From assembly GCA_025200525.1 (NCBI GenBank), contig CM045761.1, positions 102,462,182-102,526,181 on the forward strand: a stretch of DNA of 64,000 nt, written 5' to 3'. Below, one piece after another: positions 34,298-44,701 of the stretch. Positions within the stretch are counted from its first letter, which is position 1. Every line of letters begins with the position of its first letter. The notes below the pieces were generated by a model, which made no database searches, was not told the origin of the DNA, and was given only the letters and a program-made list of their open reading frames with translations. Position numbers and translations under genes: made by a program. The DNA comes from Camellia lanceoleosa (lineage: Eukaryota > Streptophyta > Magnoliopsida > Ericales > Theaceae).

Positions 34298-34683
34298 AAC
34301 CACGGGTACTACTTTTCTTCCTAGCTATGTTTGTAACTTTCCCTATTCTCCAATAGGGTGACAGACTAGGTTGATTTGGTATCTAGAATTGAGGCACCTA
34401 AAGCTAACTCGACCTATGGGGCTGCTAGACAGAGTTCAAGCCGTGGTGGTTTTGAAGTAATCTCCACACCCCTGGGTATTTAAACCAGACTTTAGTCTTG
34501 AAAATTCCAAACCTTTGCGTTCTAGGCTTTGCCATTCGAACTCTAGTTTCCACTGTCTCAGTTGGCCTCCTAGGAACTCACTACAAACACAGTTAGGTGG
34601 CTATACTAGACCATCAAATGACGTTCGGGCACGGCTAATACCAAAGGAATTACACCTTTAGAGGATTTAAAATCTTCTAGACA
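34298..34683 (-). repeat. ~385-bp module shared with element D
   Basis: This stretch matches 56597-56967 at high identity throughout: CTATTCTCYAAYAGGGTGAC, ACCCCTGGGTATTTAAACCA, CTCTAGTTTCCACTGTCTCA and TTACACCTTTAGAGGATTTA (C or T variants). It lies downstream of integrase and about 1.3 kb before the polypurine tract. Stops occur in all frames, so it appears noncoding. Confidence 0.88.
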
Positions 34684-34799
34684 TCAAGTACACAATAGCA
34701 AGCATAAAAATCAAAATAGCAAAGAAAGAAAAGAGAATAAGAAATCCATGTCTCAATCAGAATAAAATGGGTCCATCAAAACAATGGACTCAATCATAT

Positions 34800-35941
34800 C
34801 ACCATTTCCAATCCCCTCGATATACGGTTTCAATCTTTGGCCATTTACTTTAAAGGTGTGGCCATTTCATGGATCTTGCACCTCAATGATGCCATGAATG
34901 AATGCCTCGACGACCACAAAGGGGTCATCCTATCTTGTTGTAAGCTTACCCGGAAAGAGTCTCAATTTTGAATTAAATAGCCATACTTTTTGGCCGGGTT
35001 CAAATGATTTTCTATTAATGTGCTTATCATGAAATTCCTTAGTCCGAGCCTTAAAAATTTTTGAACTCTCATATGTATCATTTCTAATCTCCTCCAACTC
35101 ATTGAGTTGCAATTTTTGATTAAGTCCAGCTGCGGCCATATCGAAGTTAAACATCTTTATGGCTCACAACGCTCGATGCTTAAGTTCAACCGGGAGGTGG
35201 CAAGCTTTGCCAAACATCACCCTATATGGTGACATCCCAATGGGTGTCTTATAAGCAGTGCAGTAGGCTCATAATACATCAATCAAACGCTTTGACCAAT
35301 CTTTTCTATTCGGCCTAACCATTTTCTCTATAATGTGCTTCACCTCCCTATTGGATACCTCTACTTGGCCACTAGTTTGAGGGTGGTATGGAGTGCCAAC
35401 TTTATGTGTAATGGAGTATTTCTTAACTACCAACTCAAAGAACCGATTACAAAAATATGTACCTTGATCACTTATTATGGCCCTATGAAACCCAAAACGA
35501 CTAAAGATGTTTTCATGCAAAAACTTTATCACTACTTTATGGTTGTTTGTTTAGGTAGCTATTGCCTCCACCCATTTAGAGACATAATCTACTGCCAAGA
35601 GAATGTACTCAAACTTGAATGATGACAGGAAAGGGCCTATAAAATCAATATCCCAAAAAATCAAAAATTTATACCACCAGAATAGGGGACATTGGCATCA
35701 TATCACGATGAGACACTGGACCAATTTGCTGATAGCGCAAACAAGTTCTACAAAATTGATGGACATCTTTAAAAATGGTAAGCCAATAAAACCCGCTTTG
35801 TAAAACCTTGGCAGCTGTTTTATGCCCACTAAAATGACCACCACATGCAGAAGAATGACAAAATGTAAGAATGCTATACACCTCGCTCTCCGACACACAC
35901 GGTCTGATCACTTGATTAGAGCAATATTTAAACAACTCCAA
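34800..35941 (-). pseudogene. integrase, element B (Athila)
   Basis: Open pieces 35669-35941, 35269-35532 and 34930-35154 form one integrase. The zinc-binding half is HSSACGGHFSGHKTAAKVL ... CRTCLRYQQIG. The catalytic core has DFIGPFP, then D in IISDQGTYFCNRF and E in HPQTSGQVEVSNRE. The C-terminal part ends [20 protein letters not shown], then WxxPF-like text. Stops occur near 35670 (VV*IFDFLG), 35270 and 34930. Integrase would join cDNA to the host chromosome; this copy cannot. Confidence 0.9.
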
Positions 35942-35947
35942 ATCCTC

Positions 35948-36625
35948 CTAAAAATAATACTTGACTTGTGAAAAGAATCGGTCTTTGTCTTGCTTAGACC
36001 AATTTTTAGGAATTTGCCCAATGGCCAAGTAATTCATAATATGAGCAAACCACGGGAGGTTCGCTCTTGACACCATAAGAAGTTGTTTGTCCGGGAATGA
36101 ATCATGCAAAGTTAAAAAGTCACTGGTGTACTCAACAATGACTCGCGAGAGGTGATCCGCCACCACATTCTTAGATCCCTTATTGTCTAAGATCTCCAAG
36201 TCAAATTCTTGAAGTAATAAAATCCATCTAATCAACCTAGGTTTGGTCTCTTTCTTTGATAGTAAATACCGCAAAGCAACATGATTAGTGAAGACTATGA
36301 CCTTGGAACCTAGGAGATAGGATCAAAATTTATCTAAGGCAAACACCACTGCTAGCAACTCTTTCTCGGTGGTAGTGTAATTCAATTGTGCATCTGAGAG
36401 AGTGTGACTACCATAATAAATAGCATAGGGTGCTCGATTCACCCTTTGGCCCAACATAGCCCCGATAGCATAGTCTGAGGCATCACACATGATTTCAAAA
36501 GGGAGCGACCAATCCAGTGATTTCATGATTGGGGCGGTAGTAAGGGCCACTCGAAGTGTTTCAAAAGTTTTCAAACATGCATCATCGAAGATGAAATGTG
36601 CGTTCTTAGCAAGTAAACTACACAA
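35948..36625 (-). pseudogene. RNase H and RT-integrase linker, element B
   Basis: The open pieces 36323-36625 and 35948-36274 read CLKTFETLRVALTTAPIM, FEIMCDASDYAIGAMLGQRV, YTTTEKELLAVVFAL, VIVFTNHVALRYLLSKKE and GSKNVVADHLSRV. This is Ty3-type RNase H with its first D (CDAS) and E (EKEL); the third acidic site reads FTNH, where D is usual. A stop and a short unread gap separate the pieces near 36275-36322. Confidence 0.9.
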
Positions 36626-37640
36626 AGGACGGGATATTTTGCTAAAGTCTTTGATGAATTGACGGTAAAAACCTGCATGCCCTAGGAAAGACCGACTTGA
36701 CGCACAGAAGTGGGTGGAGGAAGGCTTGCAATGAGGTCAACCTTAGCTTTGTCTACCTCTATGGCTCAATGGGACACAATGTGTCCCAACACTATACCCT
36801 TACGAACCATAAAATGACTATTTTCCCAACTCAAAATCAGGTTTGCCTCAGTACATCGTTCCAACACTCTAGTGAAATTTCAAAGGCATTCCTCAAAAGA
36901 CAGTCCAAACACCAAGAAATCATCCATGAAAACCTCTAAAAGTTTCTCCACCATATCGGAGAGAATGGCCATCATACACTATTGAAAAGTTGCTGGTACA
37001 TTATATAGCCCAAAAGGCAGTCGCCTATAAGCAAAAGTGCCAAAAGGGCAAATGAATGTGGTCTTTTCTTGGTCAGCGGAGTATATCGAAACTTGATTAT
37101 ATAGTAACCATTGAGAAAACAATAGAAGTGCTGCCCCGTTAACCTTTTCAGAATTTAGTCAATAAATGGCAATAGAAAATGGTCCTTCCTAGTCATGGAA
37201 TTCAGTCTCCTATAATCAATGCACACTCGCCTCCTAGTAGTGGTTCGTGTGGGGACTAATTCTCTTTGCTCATTCTTAACAACAGTGATGCCCGATTTCT
37301 TGGGCACCACATGTGTAGGACTCACCCACTTGCTATCCGAGATGGGGTATATAATACCCGTATCTAACAATTTCAATACCTCCTTTTTTACTACCTTTTT
37401 CATATTGGGATTAAGCCTCCGTTACATTTCACGAGAAGGTTTACAGGGGCATCTATCCCTCTCAAATCGGCCACCGACCATCCTGTCATTGGGTTTACCA
37501 CCATGGCTACTTTTCTTAGCCCTAGTTGCATCAGATGCAACTGGCCAAGGCTCTAACTCCTTCCTATTTCTCAAAGTGATCACTGCTTGCACCTGTTCAT
37601 GGTGCTTTCCATTTCCACTTCCCTCTACCCCATATTAACG
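36626..37640 (-). pseudogene. reverse transcriptase, element B
   Basis: The best open piece (37155-37403) reads MKKVVKKEVLKLLDTGIIYP, ISDSKWVSPTHVVPKKSG and RRVCIDYRRLNSMTRKDHFL. The rest of the palm is readable only through several stops and shifts (for example the region equivalent to the catalytic YxDD lies near 36920 with clear damage). The Athila signature ELVPTRTTT is present. The enzyme would copy element RNA to DNA. Confidence 0.88.
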
Positions 37641-37699
37641 TTTACGGTTGGCCACAATCTGACTCGATAATTTTTCCTCCTATTCATGTTGTTAGCCAT

Positions 37700-38950
37700 T
37701 TGGCCTAATTGGGCCTCTAGCTTGGTAATGAAGTGAGTATGGAAGTGAACTACTAGTGCTAACCCCTTAAGCTCTGAAAGAACTTCCAACACCTTAGTCT
37801 CAAAGGCTGAGTTGCCTTGAGGAATAGATGGGGGTTGTGGTTGTCAGTAAGTTTGTGGTTGCTAGTAAGAAGATTGGTTGGCAAAATTATTAAAATTCTG
37901 CCTTGGTGGTGGAGGATTGTAAGAAGTGCCTTGTGAAGGAGGTCTCCATGAAAAATTAGGGTGATTTCTCCATCCCGAGTTATATGTGTTGGAATATGGG
38001 TCATTTCCTGATTTGGAGAATCCTTGAGCCGTATTCATGTGCTCTTGGACTAATTTTGGAAATTGTGATGCCAAAGGGAACTCACTCAAGTCATGAGCAA
38101 GGCTCGCACAAATAGAACATGCCTCGTGAAATTAAGGCTAAACTTGCGGTGTAGGGGCATATCCTGAAGCTAATAATTGGTCCATTTTGCGGGACAATGC
38201 CTCTACTTGTTAGGCCAACTCTAGGTTTTTCCCTATCTCATAAATGCTCCCTCTTTTCGAGGCTCTAACTACCGATTGCTTGATTTGCCGGGTTGTAGAG
38301 GCATGGTGAAGGGAATTATCACTTAAGTTCTCAAATAATTGTCATGCCTCGGCGTCAGTTTTTCATATGAATGTCCCACCACAAGAAAAATCCACAATTT
38401 GGCGGTGAGGCTCAGTTAAGCCATAGTGAAAGGTCTGAACAAGTTGCCAATAAGGCATTTGGTGGTGGGGACACTATTGGAGAAGGTCATAAAGTCTTTT
38501 CCATGTTTCATGAAATTGCTCGCCATCAATTTGAGCAAAATTGGTGATGGCTCACTTGAGTCGGTTGGTCTTACCAATGAGAACGTACTTCTCCAAAAAC
38601 TTCTGCTGTAATCGGTCCCAAGTTGTGATAGAATTAGTAGGTAAAGAGTTTAGCCAGTGTTTGGCTTTGTCCTTTAGTGAAAACACGAACAGTCACAACA
38701 TTAAGGCCTCATTAGTGAAATTTTGGATCTTCATTGTAGAGTAAATTTCTAGAAATTCATGTAAATGTTTGTAAGGGTCATCATAAGCTAGTCCATGGAA
38801 TGATGGGAGCATTTGGATGGTGTTGGACTTAATCTGATAATGAGCAGCAGTGGTGTTGGGTAACTAAATGCATGATGGTGATGTATATGCAGTTGGTGTG
38901 AAGTAATTCTTAAGGGTTCGGTTGGGTTTGCCATCTCTAATGGTTCTAAG
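37700..38950 (-). pseudogene. gag, element B
   Basis: The start is probably ATG at about 38930 (MANPTEPLRI). After a frameshift the capsid reads FHGLAYDDPYKHLHEFLEIY, FSLKDKAKHWLNSLPTNSIT, TWDRLQQKFLEKYVLIGKTN and NFAQIDGEQFHETWKRLYDL, the Retrotrans_gag fold of Athila/Tat gag. Several TAA/TAG/TGA codons interrupt it. The C-terminal region (37759-38089) is rich in N, P and Q (NYNPPPPRQNFNNFANQ type). No zinc knuckle was recognised. Confidence 0.85.
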
Positions 38951-39082
38951 TATGGATATGGATATTCAAGCCTAGAAACACAGGAAGAGGCTCTAAGGTT
39001 CCTAAGAGTCCTTTCTAGTTCAAGGTCCAAACTCCACAATTTAGGGTGACAAGAACGGCGCCCGTGTATACACCACCCACAG

Positions 39083-39102
39083 ACACACACACACACACAC
39101 AC
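39083..39102. repeat. (CA)n microsatellite
   Basis: About ten CA units lie in the leader of element B, between gag and the primer site. Confidence 0.95.
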
Positions 39103-39478
39103 ACTAAGTTCCGACTCTTGTGTGCTAAGTTATGAAAACAAAATATCAAAGGAGGAAATACTCACAGTGGTTTAATGAAAACGCTTTACTTGTCTTGTGG
39201 GTGTTTGATGTGTAGACGTTGTCTCCACTCTCCACTTGAGCTCTTTATTTTTAGCACTTTGGTGCTTTGCTTGCGTGTATTTGCTTCTTTTTTTTTAAAA
39301 AAAAAAAAGCACTTTAGTGCTGCGGTTTGTTTTTAAAGCTCAGTTGCGCTCCGCTTGCACTTCGGTGATAGCTCCACTTGCAAAGACTTTGCACACTTAA
39401 CAACACTAAAATATAAAATCCTAAACTAAAAATTAAAATAAGAATATAACTTTAAATTAATTAATTTTGCCAGAAGTC

Positions 39479-39497
39479 CACGGCAACGACGCCAAAA
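39479..39497 (-). promoter_or_regulatory. primer binding site of element B
   Basis: The minus strand just after the 5' LTR reads TTTTGGCGTCGTTGCCGTGG. This is two changes from the TGGCGCCGTTGCCGGGG type used by Athila/Tat elements. Confidence 0.82.
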
Positions 39498-39499
39498 TT

Positions 39500-40636
39500 T
39501 GATGAGTCGTTTTACACATCAAAAATAAACACTAAACTGTACCAAATTCCTTAGAATAACGATAAGTCCAGGTATCAATCCACAAGGACAAATGTGGAAT
39601 TAAACTAATTTAATTATTAAATTTCTAAATTAATTTTGATCGAAGAGATGATTGATTCATAAACTAATCTAATAATAAATAAAATAAACTAAGAGATTAA
39701 ACTATCGATTAAAAATGAAATTAGGATTACTGATTGTAGAGAAAAACCTAGGGTAATGAATTCATCACTAGTTACATAAATAAGGTTTCAATTTGAAAAT
39801 CAATTATCTTACGGTTGGAACCAAATAATACTTCGCAACTATAAGCTTGAAGCATTGATTAAGAGAATTAACACGTTCAATATATAGGCACGAATCATCT
39901 CAACTAGTACGAGTCGTTCACTCTTAACTAGGATAGCAACACGACTCGTCCCTCGTAGTATGACTCGTCTTATACCTTAAACATGAAAGAATATAAATAC
40001 ATTCTACAATCACAAAAAGAAGAATACTTGAAGAAATAATAGAAAATATATTTGAAAACTTCTTCAATACAATACAACTATTCAAACCATTAAATAAAAG
40101 AAAACAAAAAAGAAAACCCTATTTACTTGGCTAGTGTTTCATCAAAACCCTAGAAATAGAAGCCTGACCACTCATGGAGGAGTGAGAAGAGATAGAAGAA
40201 GCTGAAACACCAATAAAAATTGTTCTTCTAGCTAGAGAATGCCCATTTTTCAAATCCTAGCCACTCCTCTCTTTTGAAATTTTTCAAAACCCTAATCCAG
40301 CATTTTTCTGTCTTTTTATACCTCTGTAATTTTTTCCACATCCAAAACATCAAGCACAATTCCCGAGGTATGACCGCACGTGCAACGAGGGTTCTGCATG
40401 TGCAGGAAAGGGCCTTTGCACGTGTGATTTCCTTAGGCTTTGTTTGGCTGGGATGGATGGGCCGCACCTACGGGAAGCATTTTTCTTTAAAACTTCTCTA
40501 TTTTTGCTCATTTTATGTTCCCACTGTATCCAACCTGATTGACATTAAACAAGCATGAAATATATAGTTTGACAGGAAAATAAAGTTAAGAGATCCTAGT
40601 TATCGGCCTCACTATTGTACAATTTGGCCTCAATCA
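39500..40636 (-). repeat. 5' LTR of element B (right copy)
   Basis: Starts TGATGAGTCGTTTTACACAT and ends TTTGGCCTCAATCA on the plus strand; homologous to 31889-32966 with many substitutions. The frames at 40228-40558 lie inside it and are not genes. Confidence 0.93.
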
Positions 40637-40641
40637 AATTT

Positions 40642-41343
40642 TCTTCTTCATTTTGTCAAGATCTCCTTGTATAATTCCTCTTGAGTATTTAAATGTTTTT
40701 CATTAGTTTTACAAGTACCCTCACCACAAACAATATTATGATGTAAAATATTTTCTTTTGCAACTATAATTTCTTTGCAAACTTTTATCAACTCCATTGA
40801 AGTATCTTGATTCGTATATGACAATATATCTTCACGATCATGAAAGTAAAATTTTTTTGCCAAATTTTTTTCATTACTAACCATGAATGAATTTTGTCTT
40901 ACCTTCATGAAATCGATAATTTTGTAATCCATTCCATCACTTCAATGCAATTTTATCAAATTTGTATGATACAAATATAACATTCTTTTCATGAAGAATC
41001 TTTATGTATTCAACGAAATTTTCAAGATCAAGCATCCAATCAAGAATATCTTCTTTTTGAAGCTCACTTGAACTGTTAAAATAGGATTTTTTTTTGCAAA
41101 ATAACATAAGCTAACTTTTTGGCCTAGGGTGAATCCCCCGGCATAATCACTGTCAGCTGTTGGTTGCCTTTGGCTGATGATTAGTCCCAAATCACCAAGT
41201 ATATTACAAATATCATTGTGAAATTCATGCACCTCTAGCTGATGTCCCTCAATCGCAACCCATATAGCTTCCACCCTATGATCATTGTCAATAGGGATTG
41301 TGTGTTCTCCATTGTCTTGTGTCATTGAGTCAAGCAAATCCAT
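40642..41343 (-). pseudogene. gag fragment of gypsy family E
   Basis: ATG at 41343 follows the primer site directly. The frame gives MDLLDSMTQDNGEHTIPIDN, AIWVAIEGHQLEVHEFHNDI. After a shift it gives KEDILDWMLDLENFVEYIKI, IFVSYKFDKIALK and WNGLQNYRFHEGKTK, the start of a gypsy gag capsid (DWL...VE..F.Y ... VAYKL ... WW..L). A TGA replaces one W near 40938. The downstream rest is missing because element B lies there. The open stretch 40648-40932 belongs to the same gag tail. Confidence 0.75.
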
Positions 41344-41355
41344 GCCCTGATACCA
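41344..41355 (-). promoter_or_regulatory. primer binding site, family E copy 1
   Basis: TGGTATCAGGGC on the minus strand is one base away from the tRNA-iMet complement. It sits between the LTR-like repeat and the gag start. Confidence 0.8.
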
Positions 41356-41740
41356 CTTGACGTAGTGGAATACATATCATTCTAGTAGATGAAAGGGATT
41401 CTCGAATTTATGAAAAAAATAGAACATTGAATTCACAAGAAAGACAAAATGTCTTAATATTATTGCATAAAAGTTATCTTTGTCATAAGGCTTACATAGC
41501 TATTTATAATAAATTGATATTTGGAGACCAACCAATCCTGGTCACCATGAAATCTCAAATTAAAAAACAACAAACTAATCTAATTCTTGGAAAAGAATAA
41601 ACCTAATAAATTAGGAAAATGAAATTAAAATAAATTAAGAAACCTAATTCTAAGATATTTATACAAAATTACAAGAATCCTAATCAAATAGTATATTAAA
41701 AATATTAAAACTAAAAATATAAAAATTCTTAAAAACACGG
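41356..41740 (-). repeat. LTR, family E copy 1
   Basis: Homologous to 42126-42552 and 3675-4085 (GAAAGGGATTCTCGAAT, TATTATTGCATAA, TTGGAGACCA). The far end is blurred by a local duplication of ATATTTATACAAAATTACAA at 41656 and 41746. Confidence 0.75.
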
Positions 41741-41809
41741 AGACTAGATATTTATACAAAATTACAAGAATTCTAATCAAATAATATATATACAAAATCA
41801 AGCAACCAA

Positions 41810-42113
41810 TCAAGAAAATCTTCTTTTTGAAACCTACTTAACCTATTAAAATATGAAATTTTTGCAAAAAAAGCATAAGCTAACATGTTGACCTCGGGTG
41901 AATCCTCCAGCGCAATTGCTGTCAACTGTTGGTTGCCTCTGGTTGATGACTAGTCCCAAATCGGCAAGTAGACTACAAATATTCATTGCAAAGTTCATTC
42001 ACCTCTAGCCGATGTTCCTCAATCGCTTCCCATATGGCTTCCACCAAACAATCATCGTCAATAGGGGTTGTGTGTTCTCCATTGTCTTGTGTCATTAAGC
42101 CAGGTGAATTCAT
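41810..42113 (-). pseudogene. gag N-terminal fragment, family E copy 2
   Basis: ATG at 42113 follows a second primer site. It reads MNSPGLMTQDNGEHTTPIDD then EAIWEAIEEHRLEVNEL, close to the start of the copy at 41343, before stops. It ends where the first copy's LTR begins, giving LTR-gag-LTR-gag in tandem. Confidence 0.72.
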
Positions 42114-42125
42114 GCTCTAATACCA
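42114..42125 (-). promoter_or_regulatory. primer binding site, family E copy 2
   Basis: The minus strand reads TGGTATTAGAGC, one base from the tRNA-iMet complement. Confidence 0.8.
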
Positions 42126-42552
42126 CTAGACACAACAGAATATACAGGAACTATCGTTCTAGGAGATGAAAGGGATTCTCGAATCCATAAGAAAAATAGA
42201 ATCTTGAATCTACAAGAAAAAGAAAATATTATTGCATAATCGTTCTCCTTTTGCACTAAAGCTACATGCCTATTTATGATAATCTAAATATTGGAGACCA
42301 AGTATTCTTGGAGACCAAATAATCTAAAATTAGAAAACAATTGAACTAATCTAATTCTTGGAGAATACTAAAATTAGGAAAACCAAATAAATACAAACCT
42401 AATAATTTTAACTCAATTAAAAGAATGCTGGTTAAATACAATATTAAAACAAAAATATAGAAAACTCTCAAATTTTGTCCTATATTAAAGTGACTTGTGA
42501 ACACAACACATTTGTTCGCTACAATAAAAGGGAATTAAATTAAGTGGTTGTC
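42126..42552 (-). repeat. LTR, family E copy 2
   Basis: 427 bp very similar to 3675-4085. Left end CTAGACACAACAGAATATAC, right end GGGAATTAAATTAAGTGGT. Confidence 0.78.
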
Positions 42553-43256
42553 AATTACAAAATGGATCTAACTTTTGCAAACGAAATATATAGGATAAAT
42601 TGTTGGAAAATAATGGTTTTTTGGTAACTTTAATGGAACAGTAAAATAGGTGTCAATCCTCAATTGAGGGGAATTAGAGTGGATTTAGATTCTTTGTAAT
42701 GAAATTTTTACATCACAAAAAGAATGACGAAAAACTATTAAGATTTGAATGAGAAATTGACTCATTAAGTTGGCCTCATAAAAGAGGTGTTGGAAAAGGT
42801 GTGTAACCTTCTATCTTACATTGATTATAGAGGATAGCATTTATGGGTATTTAAATCCTTTTTTTGGCGTAAAAATGTGAGCCGTTTGGGGCATCTAAAT
42901 TTTCCAAAGGAAGGGAGTTATGGATGCTTCAAGGATGGGCTTGGGCCAAAACTATGGTCCAAATTGGTTATGCAAAAATTACCACATGCGCCCCGCCTAC
43001 CCGATCGAGCCGAGTCTGTGGATCTTGGGGCTTAGGGCTTGGTGGAATGGGTTAGGTTTGGATTGGGCCAAGTTGGTTGTCCACCAACCTAATCTTTTTG
43101 GGCCAAGCTAGGTTGGTGGCTGCAGATATACACACATGTATATATTAACTCTTACATTTAAGACCCATCAGTTTTGTTGCATTTGTTGGGCAGTTTTGCA
43201 GAGATTAATTCCTGCATTTGTTGCAGGAAGGCTCCTTCTCTCTCCCTCTTCATGTG

Positions 43257-43264
43257 TATAAAAC
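43257..43264 (+). promoter_or_regulatory. TATA box
   Basis: TATAAAAC follows a CTCTCTCCCTCTTCATG stretch and is followed by ACCCCACTCCTTCAG about 8 bases on, the layout of a plant Pol II core promoter. It probably drives the copia-like element. Confidence 0.55.
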
Positions 43265-43768
43265 AAGACCCCACTCCTTCAGTCTTCTACCCAGAAAAAT
43301 TCTAACTCTATTTGTTTTCTTTAGTTCAGTTCATATATTCTTCCTAGTGTGAGAGAGTGATGCCTAAGTTTTGTTCGCTGAAGCTGCTCAGTAGGTGCCC
43401 TACTTAGTTGGCTCAACTATCGTATCTTGACAGACAGACGTCAAACAACCTCTAGCACCCTAATCGGTGAGGCGGTGAATCTGTTTTAAGGAAACTATCT
43501 AATGTAGGCTTTGGTTTGATTTCGTTTCTTGTTTCATTTTGTTTTGTATTTCTGTTTATCTAATTATAATTTCCAGCATGAGTTCTTGTTATGTAATTTG
43601 AATTATTAATTATGAATCTATTTGGTTTTATTTTATTACACAATTTATATAACAATCTTAAAACAAACCATATATTTCTATGAAATTAGTCAAATAGATT
43701 CATATATGAATTCAAGTAGTTCTTGTTCCCAAGATGTATAGTGTACTAAATCTAATACGGTACGGTGA

Positions 43769-43790
43769 ATAATAATAATAATAATAATAT
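43769..43790. repeat. (AAT)n microsatellite
   Basis: Seven AAT units in the putative copia-like leader. Confidence 0.95.
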
Positions 43791-43885
43791 AGATCTGCCT
43801 GCTAGTAGCCCACTGTTGCATTCCCATGATTTCCTGAATTTGGTGCTAGTGTTTTATTTGATAGAATAATATATACACTGCATTT

Positions 43886-43890
43886 GCATC
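43886..43890. repeat. target site duplication GCATC of element C
   Basis: GCATC recurs at 50231-50235. Joining the outer flanks restores one continuous sequence (CATTTGCATCCATGAATTC). Confidence 0.9.
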
Positions 43891-43914
43891 TGTACGGGGG
43901 CGAAATATCCTCTG
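43891..43914 (-). repeat. 3' LTR stub of element C
   Basis: TGTACGGGGGCGAAATATCC then TCTG matches the LTR end at 49286 (TGTACGGGGGCAAAATATCC, TCTA). It is fused to integrase at a short shared CAGAGG/TAGAGG. Confidence 0.88.
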
Positions 43915-44683
43915 CTTGACCATTTGACTGAGGATAGGCTGGCGTTGAATTGTAGAATTCGATCTTCAGCTCTTCGCAAAATCCGCGAAAGAGTTTCCCA
44001 TCGAATTGAGTGCCGTTATCCGAGATGAGGCCCTTTGGAATGCCGAAGCGAGTGATAACATTTTACCAGACAAACTTCTTCACATCATTTTCCTTTATGG
44101 TCGCCAGCGGCTCAGCCTCAACCCACTTGGTGAAGTAGTCAATGGCAGTGATGAAGAATTTGCGATTACCCGGTGCTGCTGGGAGTGGTCCAACAACATC
44201 CAACCCCTACAGCGCGAACGGCCAAGGACTTGTAAGGGAGAGCAATTCTCTAGCTGGCTGGTGGATTTCGTGAGTGAACTTTTGACACTTTTCACACCTG
44301 TGAACGTATTTCTGCGCGTCCGCCTGCATGCATGGTCACCAATAAGCCTTGGAAATTGCTTGGTAAGCCAAAGATCTGCCCCCAGTATGGCTGCCGCAGA
44401 TGCCTTCATGGATCTCATAGAGAAAAGTTTCTACTTTGGCGGGGTGGACACACTTCAGATACGGCCTGGTAAAAAACTTCTTATACAAGGCTCCGGACGG
44501 GGAGAGCCAAAACTGCTCTGACTTGGCCCGGATCTTGTTGGCCGCCTTCTTCTCTTCCGGTAGAACCCTATCTTTCAGGAAGGCGATGATGGGATCCATC
44601 CAGGAAGGACCCAAGTCGGTGTAGAGTACCTCGGTCGCTTCTGGTTCCTCAATACTCGGCCGAGGTAAGAATTCTATCATCAA
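43912..44683 (-). pseudogene. integrase, element C, 3'-truncated
   Basis: The open piece 44336-44683 includes LSPSGALYKKF and HEGICGSHTGGRSLAYQAI. After stops it reads CEKCQKF, then the core GLDVVGPLPAAPGNRKF, ITAIDYFTKWVEAEPL, RFGIPKGLISDNGTQFDGKL and YNSTPAYPQSNGQAE. So the HHCC zinc site, D, D and the catalytic E are all readable. The reading ends exactly at that E: the next codons come from the LTR stub. Stops near 44336 and 44203 also break it. Confidence 0.92.
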
Positions 44684-44701
44684 GGGGTTAGGAAAAGTTG
44701 T

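Larger units (their letters stand above)
31889..40636 (-). mobile_element. element B: Athila-type Ty3/gypsy retrotransposon, dead
   Basis: This 8.7-kb element lies on the minus strand: 5' LTR (40636-39500), PBS, gag, RT, RNase H, integrase, a ~2-kb non-pol region, 3' LTR (32966-31889). RT and gag wording (VSPTHVVPKKSGITVV, RRVCIDYRRLNSMTRKDH, FSLKDKAKHWLNSL) is typical of the Athila lineage. LTRs of 1078 and 1137 bp differ at roughly one base in ten by eye, so this insertion is older than element A. All genes carry several stops and frameshifts. Confidence 0.93.
42553..43885 (+). other. probable 5' part (LTR and leader) of copia-like element
   Basis: This lies upstream of the copia gag at 51598 once element C is removed. 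It may start at TGTTGGAAAATAATGG (about 42602), a copia-like LTR start. It contains a TATA motif at 43257 followed by a C/T-rich 5' UTR-like stretch. I could not find the LTR end or a primer site, so the limits are inferred. The frame at 42920-43111 has no recognisable homology. An (AAT)n microsatellite lies at 43769-43790. Confidence 0.45.

Noticed and set aside
41625..41813. Short isoleucine-rich minus-strand frame
   Set aside because: It results from a local duplication of AT-rich LTR sequence in family E.
44006..44521. Plus-strand 171-residue frame
   Set aside because: It lies antisense to the element C integrase, whose motifs are clear on the minus strand.
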